Below the pieces are notes generated by a model. It ran no database searches and had not been told where the DNA came from. It saw nothing but the letters and a program-made list of their open reading frames with translations. Of a stretch of DNA of 64,000 nt, positions 1 to 8,530 are shown piece after piece. Positions within the stretch are counted from its first letter, which is position 1. Every line of letters starts with the position of its first letter. The stretch comes from Candidatus Hydrogenedens sp. (GTDB taxonomy: Bacteria > Hydrogenedentota > Hydrogenedentia > Hydrogenedentales > Hydrogenedentaceae), in the NCBI GenBank assembly GCA_035361075.1, contig DAOSBX010000006.1:1-64000 (forward strand). The letters run 5' to 3'. Position numbers and translations under genes: made by a program.

Positions 1-593
1 TACTGCCCCGGAATTATAAAGTAGCACAAATATTTTTGCCTGTGGGAAATTATTACATAATACAGCGGGGACAGACTTGCAATTGAAAGGATAGATTTCA
101 TGTTAACATTTATTTCTTAGGGGAGCAGGGATGCTCCCGATACGTTATACTTTTAGAAAAGAAATAAACCACAGAGGACATGGAGGTACATGGAGGAGCA
201 CAGAGAGGAAAGAGTAAAAACAATTCAGTGCTTTTTTGCATCTGGGGTTGTAATTATCCCCTAAAAATTTATTAAATTCTCTGTGAAAACTCTGTGATTA
301 AATATTTATTTTCCTTGTGTAATTGTAAAAGTAAAAGACACGGGCAGGGGTGTCTGTGTTACTTTTTTATTGGGGTAGATGATGGAATTCTTTTATTGAT
401 ATTATGATAAAATATTTATTCAGTCAATAGGAATGTTAAAGTAGTTTAAAACACAGGTAGGGTTTTTGAGGCAGTTTTTGTAGAAATAGGTTCTTATTGA
501 TGTTTTCATTCGTTTTTAATTTATAATTTAATGACGTTATTTTTTTATATTACATTTGTTAAAAGGTTATAATTTTACATAAAGGAGAATTTT
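1..593. other. Intergenic region with short repeats, no gene
   Basis: No convincing coding frame is present. The stretch holds a small perfect hairpin (arms 121-126 and 133-138), a 9-bp direct repeat (178-186 and 188-196), and two copies of CACAGAG (170-176, 199-205) facing two copies of CTCTGTG (279-285, 290-296), which makes a loose nested inverted repeat. This resembles the dispersed CCACAGAGG-type intergenic repeats seen in many environmental bacteria. A terminator-like hairpin at 330-368 is listed separately. A weak TATAAT at 568-573 just upstream of the first gene has no clear -35 partner. Confidence 0.6.
330..368 (+). terminator. Terminator-like hairpin
   Basis: A nested stem is formed by AGTAA (330-334) with TTACT (359-363) and AGACAC (336-341) with GTGTCT (350-355). 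It is followed directly by a run of T. It could end transcription of a gene lying left of the window. Confidence 0.45.
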
Positions 594-1145
594 ATGTTGT
601 CAAAGGATAAGATTGATTATTATTGTAAGAATGTTATTGAGCTATTAAATAAGGCTCAAATAGTTATAACTAAGGATGAAGAGGATAAAATTGAAATTGC
701 TGAATTTGGATTAGGGCGATTTGAGGAAATAGGATTGGCAATTATTACCTATGTTAATAATGAACGGTATTGTGCTAAAGAATTGATTATGTTCCCGTGG
801 ATGATATGTCCAGAACATAAACATCCACCTGTTGAAAATGACCCTGGGAAAATGGAAACTTTTCGTTGTCGTTGGGGTAAAGTGTATTTATATACAGAAG
901 GAGAACCAACAAGACATCCTAAAGCAAAAATACCAGAAGATAAACAAGATTATTTTACGGTTTGGCATGAAATAGAGTTACATCCGGGTGAGCAGTACAC
1001 ACTACCACCGAACACATTACATTGGTTCCAAGCAGGAGAAGAAGGAGCAATTATATCCGAATTTTCAAGTACCAGTCGAGATGAATCGGATATATTTACA
1101 GACCCATTTATAATAAGAGTTGACAAAGGACAAATCGTTAAATGA
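594..1145 (+). CDS. D-lyxose isomerase-like cupin
   Basis: This 183-residue protein resembles the D-lyxose ketol-isomerase family (DUF1498), single-domain cupins that interconvert D-lyxose and D-xylulose, or related mannose/fructose pairs, using a divalent metal. The cupin metal ligands are visible: His75 and His77 in the EHKHPP motif, Glu88 in METFRC, and His143 in PPNTLHWF. The length fits the family. The ATG is preceded by AAAGGAG at good spacing. The neighbouring gene on the right is a hydrogenase operon separated by a 130-bp gap with its own promoter, so this is probably a single-gene transcript. The fold assignment is strong; the true sugar substrate is inferred. Confidence 0.82.
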   Translation: MLSKDKIDYYCKNVIELLNKAQIVITKDEEDKIEIAEFGLGRFEEIGLAIITYVNNERYCAKELIMFPWMICPEHKHPPVENDPGKMETFRCRWGKVYLYTEGEPTRHPKAKIPEDKQDYFTVWHEIELHPGEQYTLPPNTLHWFQAGEEGAIISEFSSTSRDESDIFTDPFIIRVDKGQIVK

Positions 1146-1185
1146 TTCACAAATTATGCTATTTATTGTATGTCATATAGTTAGG

Positions 1186-1215
1186 TTGAAAATAGGATTT
1201 CAAATTTGTTATAAT
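1186..1215 (+). promoter_or_regulatory. Candidate sigma-70 promoter of the hydrogenase operon
   Basis: TTGAAA at 1186-1191 and TATAAT at 1210-1215 are separated by 18 bp. They lie about 60 bp upstream of the first hydrogenase gene in an otherwise AT-rich gap. Confidence 0.5.
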
Positions 1216-1275
1216 ATGTTCGAATAAATTTTGAAGGATAAACTATAAAAACAATTTATATAAGAAAGATGTTAT

Positions 1276-3456
1276 ATGAATAGTGTAAACAATAATTATG
1301 AAGCACTTTTTAAGAAAGCCGAAGAATTTCGAAATTCTTTGGGTTATGGAGAAAAAATTCGAGTTCGTGTAGGTTCTGCGACCTGCGAACATGCGGCAGG
1401 TTCTCAGGTTGTATATGAGGAATTTCAGAAACACATTGCATCTTCTGGAAGGCCAGATATAATCTTAGAAAAGACGGGTTGCACAGGTAGATGTAGTTGT
1501 GAACCGATAGTTGGTGTATTTATACCGGGCAAATTACCTGTAAAATACCAGTTAGTAAAACGGGATACGGTTCATAGAATTTTTATGGATCACATCATCG
1601 GCGGGAAAATAGTTCATGAACATTTATTGGACAAGACTCCTGATTCTTGTAAATATCATGTTTTGATGTGTGACGGTTCTGGTTGTGGTGGTGCATTAGA
1701 GAGTGGTTTAAGGTTTCAATTTGAAATGAAACTTGCAGAATCTGGATTAAAACCTGATGAGGTATGGCTGACCCATATTGGTTGTTTAGGTTTTTGCACA
1801 ATAAGAGAGAAAAAGGAACAAACAGTTCAGGTTATGGTTCGACCTGATAATGTTATATATAAGCTCAAAACTATAAAGGATGCAGAGGAAATTATAGAGA
1901 ATCATTTTAAGGAAGGTAAAGTGGTTCAACATCTGGTTGTAAAAGAAAAGCCAATAAGTCAGAGGTTTTATAATTTATATGGAGATGTAGCATTCTTTAA
2001 TAAACAAACACGTGTGGCTTTACGAAATGCAGGTGTTGTAAATCCGGAAAACATATATGATTATATTCATTATAAAGGATTCCTTGCATTAAAGGAAGTC
2101 TTAGAAAAAGACGATCCTGAATGGGTAGTGAAACAAATAACGGAATCCAAATTGAGGGGGAGAGGTGGAGGTGGTTTCCCCACAGGTATGAAGTGGTCAA
2201 GTGCACGTAAAGCAAAAGAGAAAATCCGTTATATTATTTGCAATGCGGATGAAGGTGACCCTGGTGCATTTATGGACCGTAGTATGTTAGAGTCCGACCC
2301 ATTTAGTATAGTTGAGGGGATGATAATAGGGGGTTTTGCTATAGGGGCACAAAAAGGTTATTTTTATATTCGTGCGGAGTATCCTTTAGCGGTAGAACGA
2401 ATAAATAACGCTATTGAAGAGTGTAGAAGACATAATTTATTAGGGCAAAACATATTAGGTAGTACTTTTAATTTTGATCTTGAAATCCGTTTAGGTGCAG
2501 GAGCCTTTGTATGTGGTGAGGAAACTGCTTTAATTCACTCTATAGAAGGGGAACGTGGCCAACCTCGTGTTAGACCTCCTTATCCGACAGAGAGTGGACT
2601 ATGGGGCAAACCTACGGTAATTAATAATGTAGAGACCTTTGCTAACGTTCCGCCTATCATTGTTTACGGACCTGAATGGTTTTCACAGATAGGGACAAGT
2701 CGAAGTGGAGGGACAAAAGTATTTGCACTTGCTGGAAAAATTCAGAGGACTGGGCTTGTGGAAGTTCCCATGGGCACAACATTACGGAATATAGTATATG
2801 GGGTAGGAGGGGGACCTGCGGGAGGTAAAAAAGCCAAAGCCATACAAACTGGAGGACCTGCGGGTGGTTGTATACCTGAAAAATATTTTGATACCCCTGT
2901 AGATTTTGATACGTTAGGGAAATTAGGTTCAATCATGGGTAGTGGCGGTATGATTGTATTGGACGAGGATGATTGCATGGTTGATGTGGCAAAATTCTAT
3001 ATGGAATTTTGTCAGGATGAATCTTGTGGCAAATGCACACCTTGTAGAGAGGGAACTAAACGGATATTAGAAATTCTTATCAGAATTACAGAAGGAAAAG
3101 GCACAGAGGAAGATTTAGAAAAGTTAGAGCGACTTGCCAAGTTAGTTAAAAAATCATCTCTATGCGGATTGGGTAGAGCAGCACCTAACCCTGTATTGAG
3201 TACTTTAACCTATTTTAAGGAAGAATACTTAGCCCATGTCAGAGATAAAAAATGTCCATCTCGGAAGTGTCGTTCACTGATTCATTATGAAATAGATCCA
3301 GAGAAATGTGTGGGTTGCACAATGTGTGCTAAGAATTGTCCTGTGCAATGTATTACAGGGGAGCGAAAAGAAGTGCATGTGATTGATATTGCAAAATGTA
3401 TCAAATGTGGTAGATGCTTTGAAGTTTGTAGATTTAAAGCTGTGAAAAAACTTTAA
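1276..3456 (+). CDS. hydB: NAD-linked [FeFe] hydrogenase, NuoF-like beta subunit
   Basis: This 726-residue flavin and iron-sulfur subunit should carry electrons between NAD(P)(H), FMN and the hydrogenase subunit in the cytoplasm. Two thioredoxin-like ferredoxin domains come first. The second (about 125-215) has the NuoE-type ligands Cys132, Cys137, Cys170 and Cys174. The first (about 28-110) has Cys37, Cys69, Cys73 and an off-pattern Cys75, and lacks the first ligand. The NuoF core follows, with a glycine-rich nucleotide motif GRGGGGFPTGMKW (about 295-307) and the FMN-region motif NADEGDPGAFMDR. Next come an SCGKCTPCREG [4Fe-4S] site and a C-terminal 2[4Fe-4S] ferredoxin (CVGCTMCAKNC, CIKCGRCFEVC). 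It resembles HndC/HydB of trimeric, possibly electron-bifurcating hydrogenases, but has an extra N-terminal domain because a separate NuoE-like subunit also exists (5259-5810). Confidence 0.92.
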   Translation: MNSVNNNYEALFKKAEEFRNSLGYGEKIRVRVGSATCEHAAGSQVVYEEFQKHIASSGRPDIILEKTGCTGRCSCEPIVGVFIPGKLPVKYQLVKRDTVHRIFMDHIIGGKIVHEHLLDKTPDSCKYHVLMCDGSGCGGALESGLRFQFEMKLAESGLKPDEVWLTHIGCLGFCTIREKKEQTVQVMVRPDNVIYKLKTIKDAEEIIENHFKEGKVVQHLVVKEKPISQRFYNLYGDVAFFNKQTRVALRNAGVVNPENIYDYIHYKGFLALKEVLEKDDPEWVVKQITESKLRGRGGGGFPTGMKWSSARKAKEKIRYIICNADEGDPGAFMDRSMLESDPFSIVEGMIIGGFAIGAQKGYFYIRAEYPLAVERINNAIEECRRHNLLGQNILGSTFNFDLEIRLGAGAFVCGEETALIHSIEGERGQPRVRPPYPTESGLWGKPTVINNVETFANVPPIIVYGPEWFSQIGTSRSGGTKVFALAGKIQRTGLVEVPMGTTLRNIVYGVGGGPAGGKKAKAIQTGGPAGGCIPEKYFDTPVDFDTLGKLGSIMGSGGMIVLDEDDCMVDVAKFYMEFCQDESCGKCTPCREGTKRILEILIRITEGKGTEEDLEKLERLAKLVKKSSLCGLGRAAPNPVLSTLTYFKEEYLAHVRDKKCPSRKCRSLIHYEIDPEKCVGCTMCAKNCPVQCITGERKEVHVIDIAKCIKCGRCFEVCRFKAVKKL

Positions 3457-3480
3457 TAAAGATAAATCAAGGATTTGTAT

Positions 3481-5259
3481 ATGAATAAACCTAAAATAAA
3501 AGAAGTAAAAACGATAAATATAAAGATTGATGATAGAGACGTGTCCGTTCCTGAAGGAACAACCGTCATGGAAGCGGCGGAAAAGATTGGGATTCAGATA
3601 CCTCGTTTATGCTACCACCCCGATTTAAGTTTACAGGGCTCCTGTCGTGTATGTATTGTTGAGGTTAAGGGTTTTGATTTTTACATGACTTCCTGTAGTA
3701 CAAAGGTATGGGAAGGAATGGAGATTAAGACGAACAGCCCTGAAATTCGTCGAGCAAGAAGAGATATTGTTGAATTACTATTAGACAACCATCCACAAGA
3801 TTGCCAGACCTGTGAACGGGATGGGAATTGTGAACTTCAAAATTTGTCTTATTCGTTAGGTGTTCGTGAAAGGTTGTTTTCTGGAGAACGAAAGCGTTTT
3901 CCAGAAGATAAAAGAAGTAAATCTGTTGTTCGAGTTCCAGAAAAATGTATTTTATGTGGACGGTGTGTCCGTGTTTGTGCGGAAGTTCAAGGGGTCTATA
4001 ATTTAAGTCAACATGGAAGAGGTTTTAATACCCAAGTGATGCCTGCACATGGTTCAGCCATGGATGAATCTGTATGTATCCAGTGCGGGCAATGTATAAT
4101 GGTATGCCCTGTAGCCGCTTTCATAGAACAATCCCATACGGAGAAGGTATGGAATGCGTTGGCAGACCCGAAGAAACATGTTGTCATACAAACAGCGCCT
4201 TCCATTCGTGCGGCGATAGGTGAAGGTTTTGGTATGGAGCCTGGAACTCCGGCCACTGGAAAAATGGTAACTGCACTCCGCTTACTTGGTTTTGATGCTA
4301 TTTTTGATACAAATTTTGGAGCGGATTTAACAATAGTCGAAGAAGCCACTGAGTTTTTGAAGAGAATACAGAAAAAAGAAAGACTTCCTCTTTTAACAAG
4401 TTGTTCGCCTGGATGGATAAACTTTTTAGAAAAATTTTATCCTGAGATGATTCCCTTTGCATCAACTTGCAGAAGCCCTATGAGTATGACTTCTGTTCTA
4501 TTAAAAACATATTATGCGGAGAAGATAAAGAAAGACCCGAAAGATGTTTTTGTTGTAGCGGTGATGCCCTGCGTTGCTAAAAAGTATGAGGCAGACCGAG
4601 ATGAGCATAAGATGGCTGATGGTACACCATATACAGATGCTGTTTTGACTACTCGGGAACTCATTTGGATGATAAAATGTTACGGAATTGATTTAAAAGA
4701 TTTACCCGATAGTGAATTTGATAACCCCTTAGGCGAGTCCAGTGGTGCGGCTGATATTTTCGGCACAACTGGAGGTGTTATGGAAGCGGCATTACGAATG
4801 GCATGTGAAGTTCTAACTGGATTACCTCCGGAAAAGATGGAATTTACAGATGTTCGTGCTGTAGAAGGCTTAAGAGAAACAGAGGTTACATTTGGCAATT
4901 ATAAGATTAATGTTGCGGTTTCTAACGGTTTAACAAATGCCAAAACGATTTTAAACAGAATCATATCAGGTGAAAAACAATACCATATTGTAGAGATTAT
5001 GGCATGTCCGGGGGGATGTATTGGTGGTGGGGGACAACCTTATCCACCTGAAGGTTATCATTTCCTTGACCCTGAACTTTTAGCCAAAAGGGCACAGGCT
5101 CTGTATAAGATAGATAGTAATAAGAATATACGAAGTTCAAATCATAATCCATCAATTCAGCAGGTATATAGGGAATTTTTGGGAGCCCCAGGCAGTGAAC
5201 GGGCTCACCAATTGTTACATACACACTACCACCCCAGATTACCGAGAGGAATACGATAA
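3481..5259 (+). CDS. hydA: [FeFe] hydrogenase catalytic subunit
   Basis: This catalytic subunit reduces protons or oxidises H2 at an H-cluster. The domain order is an N-terminal plant-type [2Fe-2S] ferredoxin (CRVC and neighbouring Cys), a His-ligated [4Fe-4S] motif (HPQDCQTCERDGNC), two [4Fe-4S] sites (CILCGRCVRVC, CIQCGQCIMVC), then the H-cluster domain. The H-cluster signatures are TSCSPGW (L1, around residue 308), MPCVAKKYE (L2) and EIMACPGGCIGGGGQP (L3). A small-subunit-like tail follows. The size matches HndD/HydA-type M3 enzymes. ATG at 3481 is preferred over an upstream TTG at 3475 because AAGGA (3470-3474) lies 6 bp before it. No HydE/F/G maturases are in the window, so they must be encoded elsewhere. 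Confidence 0.95.
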   Translation: MNKPKIKEVKTINIKIDDRDVSVPEGTTVMEAAEKIGIQIPRLCYHPDLSLQGSCRVCIVEVKGFDFYMTSCSTKVWEGMEIKTNSPEIRRARRDIVELLLDNHPQDCQTCERDGNCELQNLSYSLGVRERLFSGERKRFPEDKRSKSVVRVPEKCILCGRCVRVCAEVQGVYNLSQHGRGFNTQVMPAHGSAMDESVCIQCGQCIMVCPVAAFIEQSHTEKVWNALADPKKHVVIQTAPSIRAAIGEGFGMEPGTPATGKMVTALRLLGFDAIFDTNFGADLTIVEEATEFLKRIQKKERLPLLTSCSPGWINFLEKFYPEMIPFASTCRSPMSMTSVLLKTYYAEKIKKDPKDVFVVAVMPCVAKKYEADRDEHKMADGTPYTDAVLTTRELIWMIKCYGIDLKDLPDSEFDNPLGESSGAADIFGTTGGVMEAALRMACEVLTGLPPEKMEFTDVRAVEGLRETEVTFGNYKINVAVSNGLTNAKTILNRIISGEKQYHIVEIMACPGGCIGGGGQPYPPEGYHFLDPELLAKRAQALYKIDSNKNIRSSNHNPSIQQVYREFLGAPGSERAHQLLHTHYHPRLPRGIR

Positions 5260-5810
5260 TGTGTGCACATCAAAATATCCAACAAACAACAGATAATTGG
5301 AAGGAAGTTGAAGAATTTGCCAAAAAGGCACTTCCAGAACATATTGTTGAATTTATTGAAGAATGTAAAAAAGAAGACAATCCGGAAAGTAAATTAATCA
5401 AGATACTCCAATTGGTTCAGGAACATTATGGTTTTCTTGGAAAAACACAAATGGATGCGGTTGCCCAATTATTACAGGTACCCATGGCAAAAGTATCTGG
5501 AGTTGCTACCTTTTACCACTTTTTCCGTCTTGTTCCCCGAGGAAAATATCTTATTCGTGTTTGCCTTGGTACAGCCTGTTATGTAAAAGGAGCAGAACGG
5601 GTTGTAGATAAATTAAGAGAGGAACTCGGAATACAATTTGGAGAAACTACCAAAGATGGGTTATTCTCTCTTGAAGGAACACGATGCTTGGGATGTTGTG
5701 GTTTAGCACCTGTTGTCGAAATTAATGAGGAAATATTTGGACAAGTAACGCCAGACAAAATTCCTGCAATCCTTGAACGTTATTCTGAAAAAGAAACCGA
5801 GGCACAATAG
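5259..5810 (+). CDS. hydC: NAD-linked hydrogenase, NuoE-like gamma subunit
   Basis: This 183-residue thioredoxin-like [2Fe-2S] protein is homologous to NuoE/HndA. A helical N-terminal half is followed by the cluster ligands in CLGTAC (C-x4-C) and CLGCC (C-x3-C). The motif ATFYHFFRLVPRGKY is typical of the family. The ATG overlaps the hydA stop (TAATG), with GAGAGGA upstream, indicating translational coupling. Together with the two preceding genes it makes a complete trimeric NAD-dependent hydrogenase. Whether the complex bifurcates electrons with ferredoxin cannot be decided from sequence alone. Confidence 0.92.
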   Translation: MCAHQNIQQTTDNWKEVEEFAKKALPEHIVEFIEECKKEDNPESKLIKILQLVQEHYGFLGKTQMDAVAQLLQVPMAKVSGVATFYHFFRLVPRGKYLIRVCLGTACYVKGAERVVDKLREELGIQFGETTKDGLFSLEGTRCLGCCGLAPVVEINEEIFGQVTPDKIPAILERYSEKETEAQ

Positions 5811-5816
5811 AATCGT

Positions 5817-6518
5817 ATGTTTGGTTTAAACGTATGTTCCACATACGAAGAAGTATGCAGAAATGCATTTGAACAGGTAGTTTTATCAGTAGGCAAAAAT
5901 CCTAAAGCATTAATTTGCGTTGCAACGGGAGAAAGTCCTATTGGGGTTTATCGTTTATTTCCCGAGCACTCTGAATTATTTAGAAACATAAAAATATTAA
6001 AGTTGGATGAATGGGGTGGAATAAAACCTAATGACCCGTCTACATGTGAAACATATATAAAAGAGAATATCATCCAACCACTTGGAATAAATGACAAACA
6101 ACTGTTAGGATTTCGAAGTGATGCGGGAAATCCTGAAGATGAATGTGAACGTATAAAAAGTATAATAAATCAATATAATGGTATTGACGTATGTATTTTA
6201 GGGGTTGGAGTAGATGGACATATTGGATTAAACTATCCTGCGGATACAATAATTCCAGAGGCTCACATTGTACCTGCTCATTATCTAACTCATTCTATGC
6301 TTAATAAAGCTCAAGAAAAACCTACACACGGTTATACACTTGGGTTCAAGGAAATATTAAATTCAAAAGAAATTATTTTAATAGTAAAGGGGACATCAAA
6401 GAAAGAGACGTTAAAATTGTTATTGAAAGGTGAAATTACCACCCATTTTCCAGCATCTTTGCTATTATTATCAAAGAATTTTACAGTATATTGTGATAAG
6501 GATGCGTATGGGGAATAG
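5817..6518 (+). CDS. Glucosamine/galactosamine-6-phosphate isomerase family protein
   Basis: This 233-residue protein of the NagB/RpiA-like superfamily isomerises and deaminates amino-sugar phosphates. The phosphate-binding ATGESPIGVYR and the active-site GVGVDGHIGLN motifs are clear, and LKLDEWGG matches the catalytic Asp region. It starts 6 bp after hydC, with no strong ribosome-binding site, and is probably the last gene of the hydrogenase transcript. It could be NagB or an AgaI-like galactosamine-6-phosphate enzyme. The link to the hydrogenase may be simple operon convenience in a fermenter of amino sugars; that is inference. Confidence 0.8.
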   Translation: MFGLNVCSTYEEVCRNAFEQVVLSVGKNPKALICVATGESPIGVYRLFPEHSELFRNIKILKLDEWGGIKPNDPSTCETYIKENIIQPLGINDKQLLGFRSDAGNPEDECERIKSIINQYNGIDVCILGVGVDGHIGLNYPADTIIPEAHIVPAHYLTHSMLNKAQEKPTHGYTLGFKEILNSKEIILIVKGTSKKETLKLLLKGEITTHFPASLLLLSKNFTVYCDKDAYGE

Positions 6519-6532
6519 TCTTTAATGGATGG

Positions 6533-6588
6533 GTCAGACACGTCGGACATATCAGACGTGTCGGACATGTTGGACGTGTCTGACAAAA
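6533..6588. repeat. 9-bp tandem repeat that forms an 11-bp hairpin
   Basis: About six units of the pattern YRGACRYRT lie at 6535-6543, 6544-6552, 6553-6561, 6562-6570, 6571-6579 and 6580-6588, the last decaying. The outer units are perfect inverted copies: GTCAGACACGT (6533-6543) pairs with ACGTGTCTGAC (6574-6584). It sits between two convergent genes (stops at 6518 and 6604), where it may act as a bidirectional terminator. Confidence 0.75.
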
Positions 6589-6603
6589 GGAAGGTTTTGA
6601 ATT

Positions 6604-7656
6604 TTATTCGTTAATGTCCCAACGTTTAACATTGGGTAGTTCTAATGCAAGGTTATAGCCATAGGCAAGGGAAGGTGTTTGAAAACCTGATTTATAGTCA
6701 TTGTTTAATATTTTTTTAGCAATAAGGACACTTGAACTTGCAGTCAGGTCATAGCCATCAGGTGTTTTCATCCCAGCTTTTTTACAAATACCTTTCTCAT
6801 TTTTAACTTCTCCCCATAAGAGGGCAATATTTTTTGCTCTTTCTTCTGAGGATGGACCTCCTTCGGGAATACGGTTCTTTAGGAAATTTTGTATTGGTTC
6901 TGTCCCTATAATGTTTTGTGTTACTTTAATTCCCTGCAACATAAAACTCATCCCTTTAGATATAGCCATATAAACTTCTATATTGGGAATTTGTGTGGAG
7001 TAATATGCAGTACTTACATCACCCCATGGGATAGTTACACATAGTTTTGTTTCTTCACCAAAGTTAATTTTTATTTTTTTGTAGGCAGGTGGGACAGATA
7101 GAAGTTTGCCATCTTTTCTTATTTGTCCACCTTTTCCCATGCTTTCAATTGCAGTTAACATTGTTCCATGGGATGGACGCCCCGTGGTATAAAATGCAAG
7201 AGACAAATGGGTTGCATCGGGTAATAATGATTTAAGATAAGAGGCAAGACAATCGCTGGGGACAACATCATAACCACTGCCTGGTAGGAGCATAATGTTT
7301 TTAGCCTTTGCCTCCGAATCTTTGGTTGCAATCCATTCAAATACATCAATTTCTCCCGTAATATCAATATAATGTGTTCCTGCTTCAAGACATGCTAATA
7401 CCATATTTTTTGCAGTATATTGAAATGGTCCTGCGGAATGAATAACGACATGGATATTGTCTAAATTATTTACAATATCGTTTACATTATCAATAGAAAA
7501 AGCACGATATTCTATATTGTATTTTTGAGAAACTTCTTTTAATTTGGTCTCATTTCTTCCTGCAATAATAATGGGTAATTGCTGTTTTATGCATTCATCA
7601 AGAATTAACAAACCTGTATATCCATAGGCACCGTATATTAAAATCTTGTTCTTCAT
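6604..7656 (-). CDS. Saccharopine dehydrogenase-like NAD(P)-binding protein
   Basis: This 350-residue protein begins with a Rossmann fold (ILIYGAYGYTGLLIL, residues about 4-18) and the motif AGRNETKL. It matches the saccharopine dehydrogenase / trans-acting enoyl reductase-like family, whose members act on varied substrates. HSAGPFQYTAKNMVLAC and HYIDITGE are characteristic of the family. AAAGGAT precedes the ATG. It is divergent from the SAM hydrolase gene, sharing an 82-bp promoter region with a paired palindrome. The substrate is unknown; lysine biosynthesis is unlikely from context because no related genes are nearby. Confidence 0.75.
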   Translation of the reverse strand: MKNKILIYGAYGYTGLLILDECIKQQLPIIIAGRNETKLKEVSQKYNIEYRAFSIDNVNDIVNNLDNIHVVIHSAGPFQYTAKNMVLACLEAGTHYIDITGEIDVFEWIATKDSEAKAKNIMLLPGSGYDVVPSDCLASYLKSLLPDATHLSLAFYTTGRPSHGTMLTAIESMGKGGQIRKDGKLLSVPPAYKKIKINFGEETKLCVTIPWGDVSTAYYSTQIPNIEVYMAISKGMSFMLQGIKVTQNIIGTEPIQNFLKNRIPEGGPSSEERAKNIALLWGEVKNEKGICKKAGMKTPDGYDLTASSSVLIAKKILNNDYKSGFQTPSLAYGYNLALELPNVKRWDINE

Positions 7657-7673
7657 AAAAGTATCCTTTCTGT

Positions 7674-7719
7674 TCTAAACGTTTTGTCTATACTATAATA
7701 TAAAATACAAACGTTTAGA
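7674..7719. promoter_or_regulatory. Paired palindromic operator in a divergent promoter
   Basis: Two 11-bp arms, TCTAAACGTTT (7674-7684) and AAACGTTTAGA (7709-7719), are perfect inverted copies. Each also contains the self-complementary core AAACGTTT. A TATAAT-like sequence lies between them. The core resembles LacI/PurR-family operators, and it sits between two divergent genes. Confidence 0.5.
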
Positions 7720-7738
7720 TTCTTTTTAGGAATGGACT

Positions 7739-8530
7739 ATGGAAAAAATAAAACATATTACATTGCTTACTGACTTTGGAAATAAGGACCCTTACGTTGC
7801 CGAGATAAAAGGGGTGTTGTTTTCTGCATTACCAAATATATCTATAATTGATTTGTCTCATGAAATTAGTCCACAAAATATAATAGAAGGGGCTTTATTT
7901 TTAGAACGAATGTGGGAATATTGGCAAATACCTTCGATCCACATAGCAATAATAGATCCAGGGGTAGGAACGGAGCGAAGGATTTTATTAATTCATGAAA
8001 ATCAAAAGTTTTTGATATGTCCTGACAATGGTGTGGCAACATTTGTAATAAAGAACAAACATGCAGAGGCTCGTCATGTAACATATTTTGAAACTGCCAA
8101 TCAACTTATAAGCAATACATTTCATGGTAGGGATATTATGGCACCTCTTGCTATTCAGTTAGCCAGAGGTGGAAATTGTGAGGACTTTGGACACATTGTT
8201 GATGATTTTCAGCTTATTCACATTCCTTGTGTTGATATAAAAGATAATTATATCTATGGTGAAGTAATACATATAGACCATTTTGGTAATGCTGTTACGA
8301 ATATAAAGAGAGAACATTTACAGGGTTGTACTCCTTTATACGCAAGGATAAAAGGTGGTTTAAAAAAGATTCCTTTTTCGTCAAGTTATGGAAAAGTATG
8401 TATAGGACAAGCATTATGTTTATTTGGAAGTGGAAATCGCTTAGAAATAGCAGTAAACTGTGGTTCTGCGGAAAAACAACTTAAAGTAAAAATAGGTACT
8501 AAGATATTACTTATATTAAATAGAGATTAA
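7739..8530 (+). CDS. SAM hydroxide adenosyltransferase (DUF62 family)
   Basis: This 263-residue member of the fluorinase-like DUF62 family probably hydrolyses S-adenosylmethionine to adenosine and methionine. The N-terminal TLLTDFG (Asp12) is the SAM-binding signature. The Asp-Arg-His triad typical of hydrolases of this family fits Asp73 (in IDPGVG), Arg80 and His129 (in FHGRD). The C-terminal domain continues from about residue 170. It starts 82 bp from a divergent gene and its stop overlaps the stop of the convergent gene at 8527. The family fit is strong; the physiological role is unclear even in characterised homologues. Confidence 0.85.
   Translation: MEKIKHITLLTDFGNKDPYVAEIKGVLFSALPNISIIDLSHEISPQNIIEGALFLERMWEYWQIPSIHIAIIDPGVGTERRILLIHENQKFLICPDNGVATFVIKNKHAEARHVTYFETANQLISNTFHGRDIMAPLAIQLARGGNCEDFGHIVDDFQLIHIPCVDIKDNYIYGEVIHIDHFGNAVTNIKREHLQGCTPLYARIKGGLKKIPFSSSYGKVCIGQALCLFGSGNRLEIAVNCGSAEKQLKVKIGTKILLILNRD

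Noticed and set aside
3475..3480. TTG start for the hydrogenase catalytic subunit
   Set aside because: ATG at 3481 has better spacing from AAGGA and a normal start codon.
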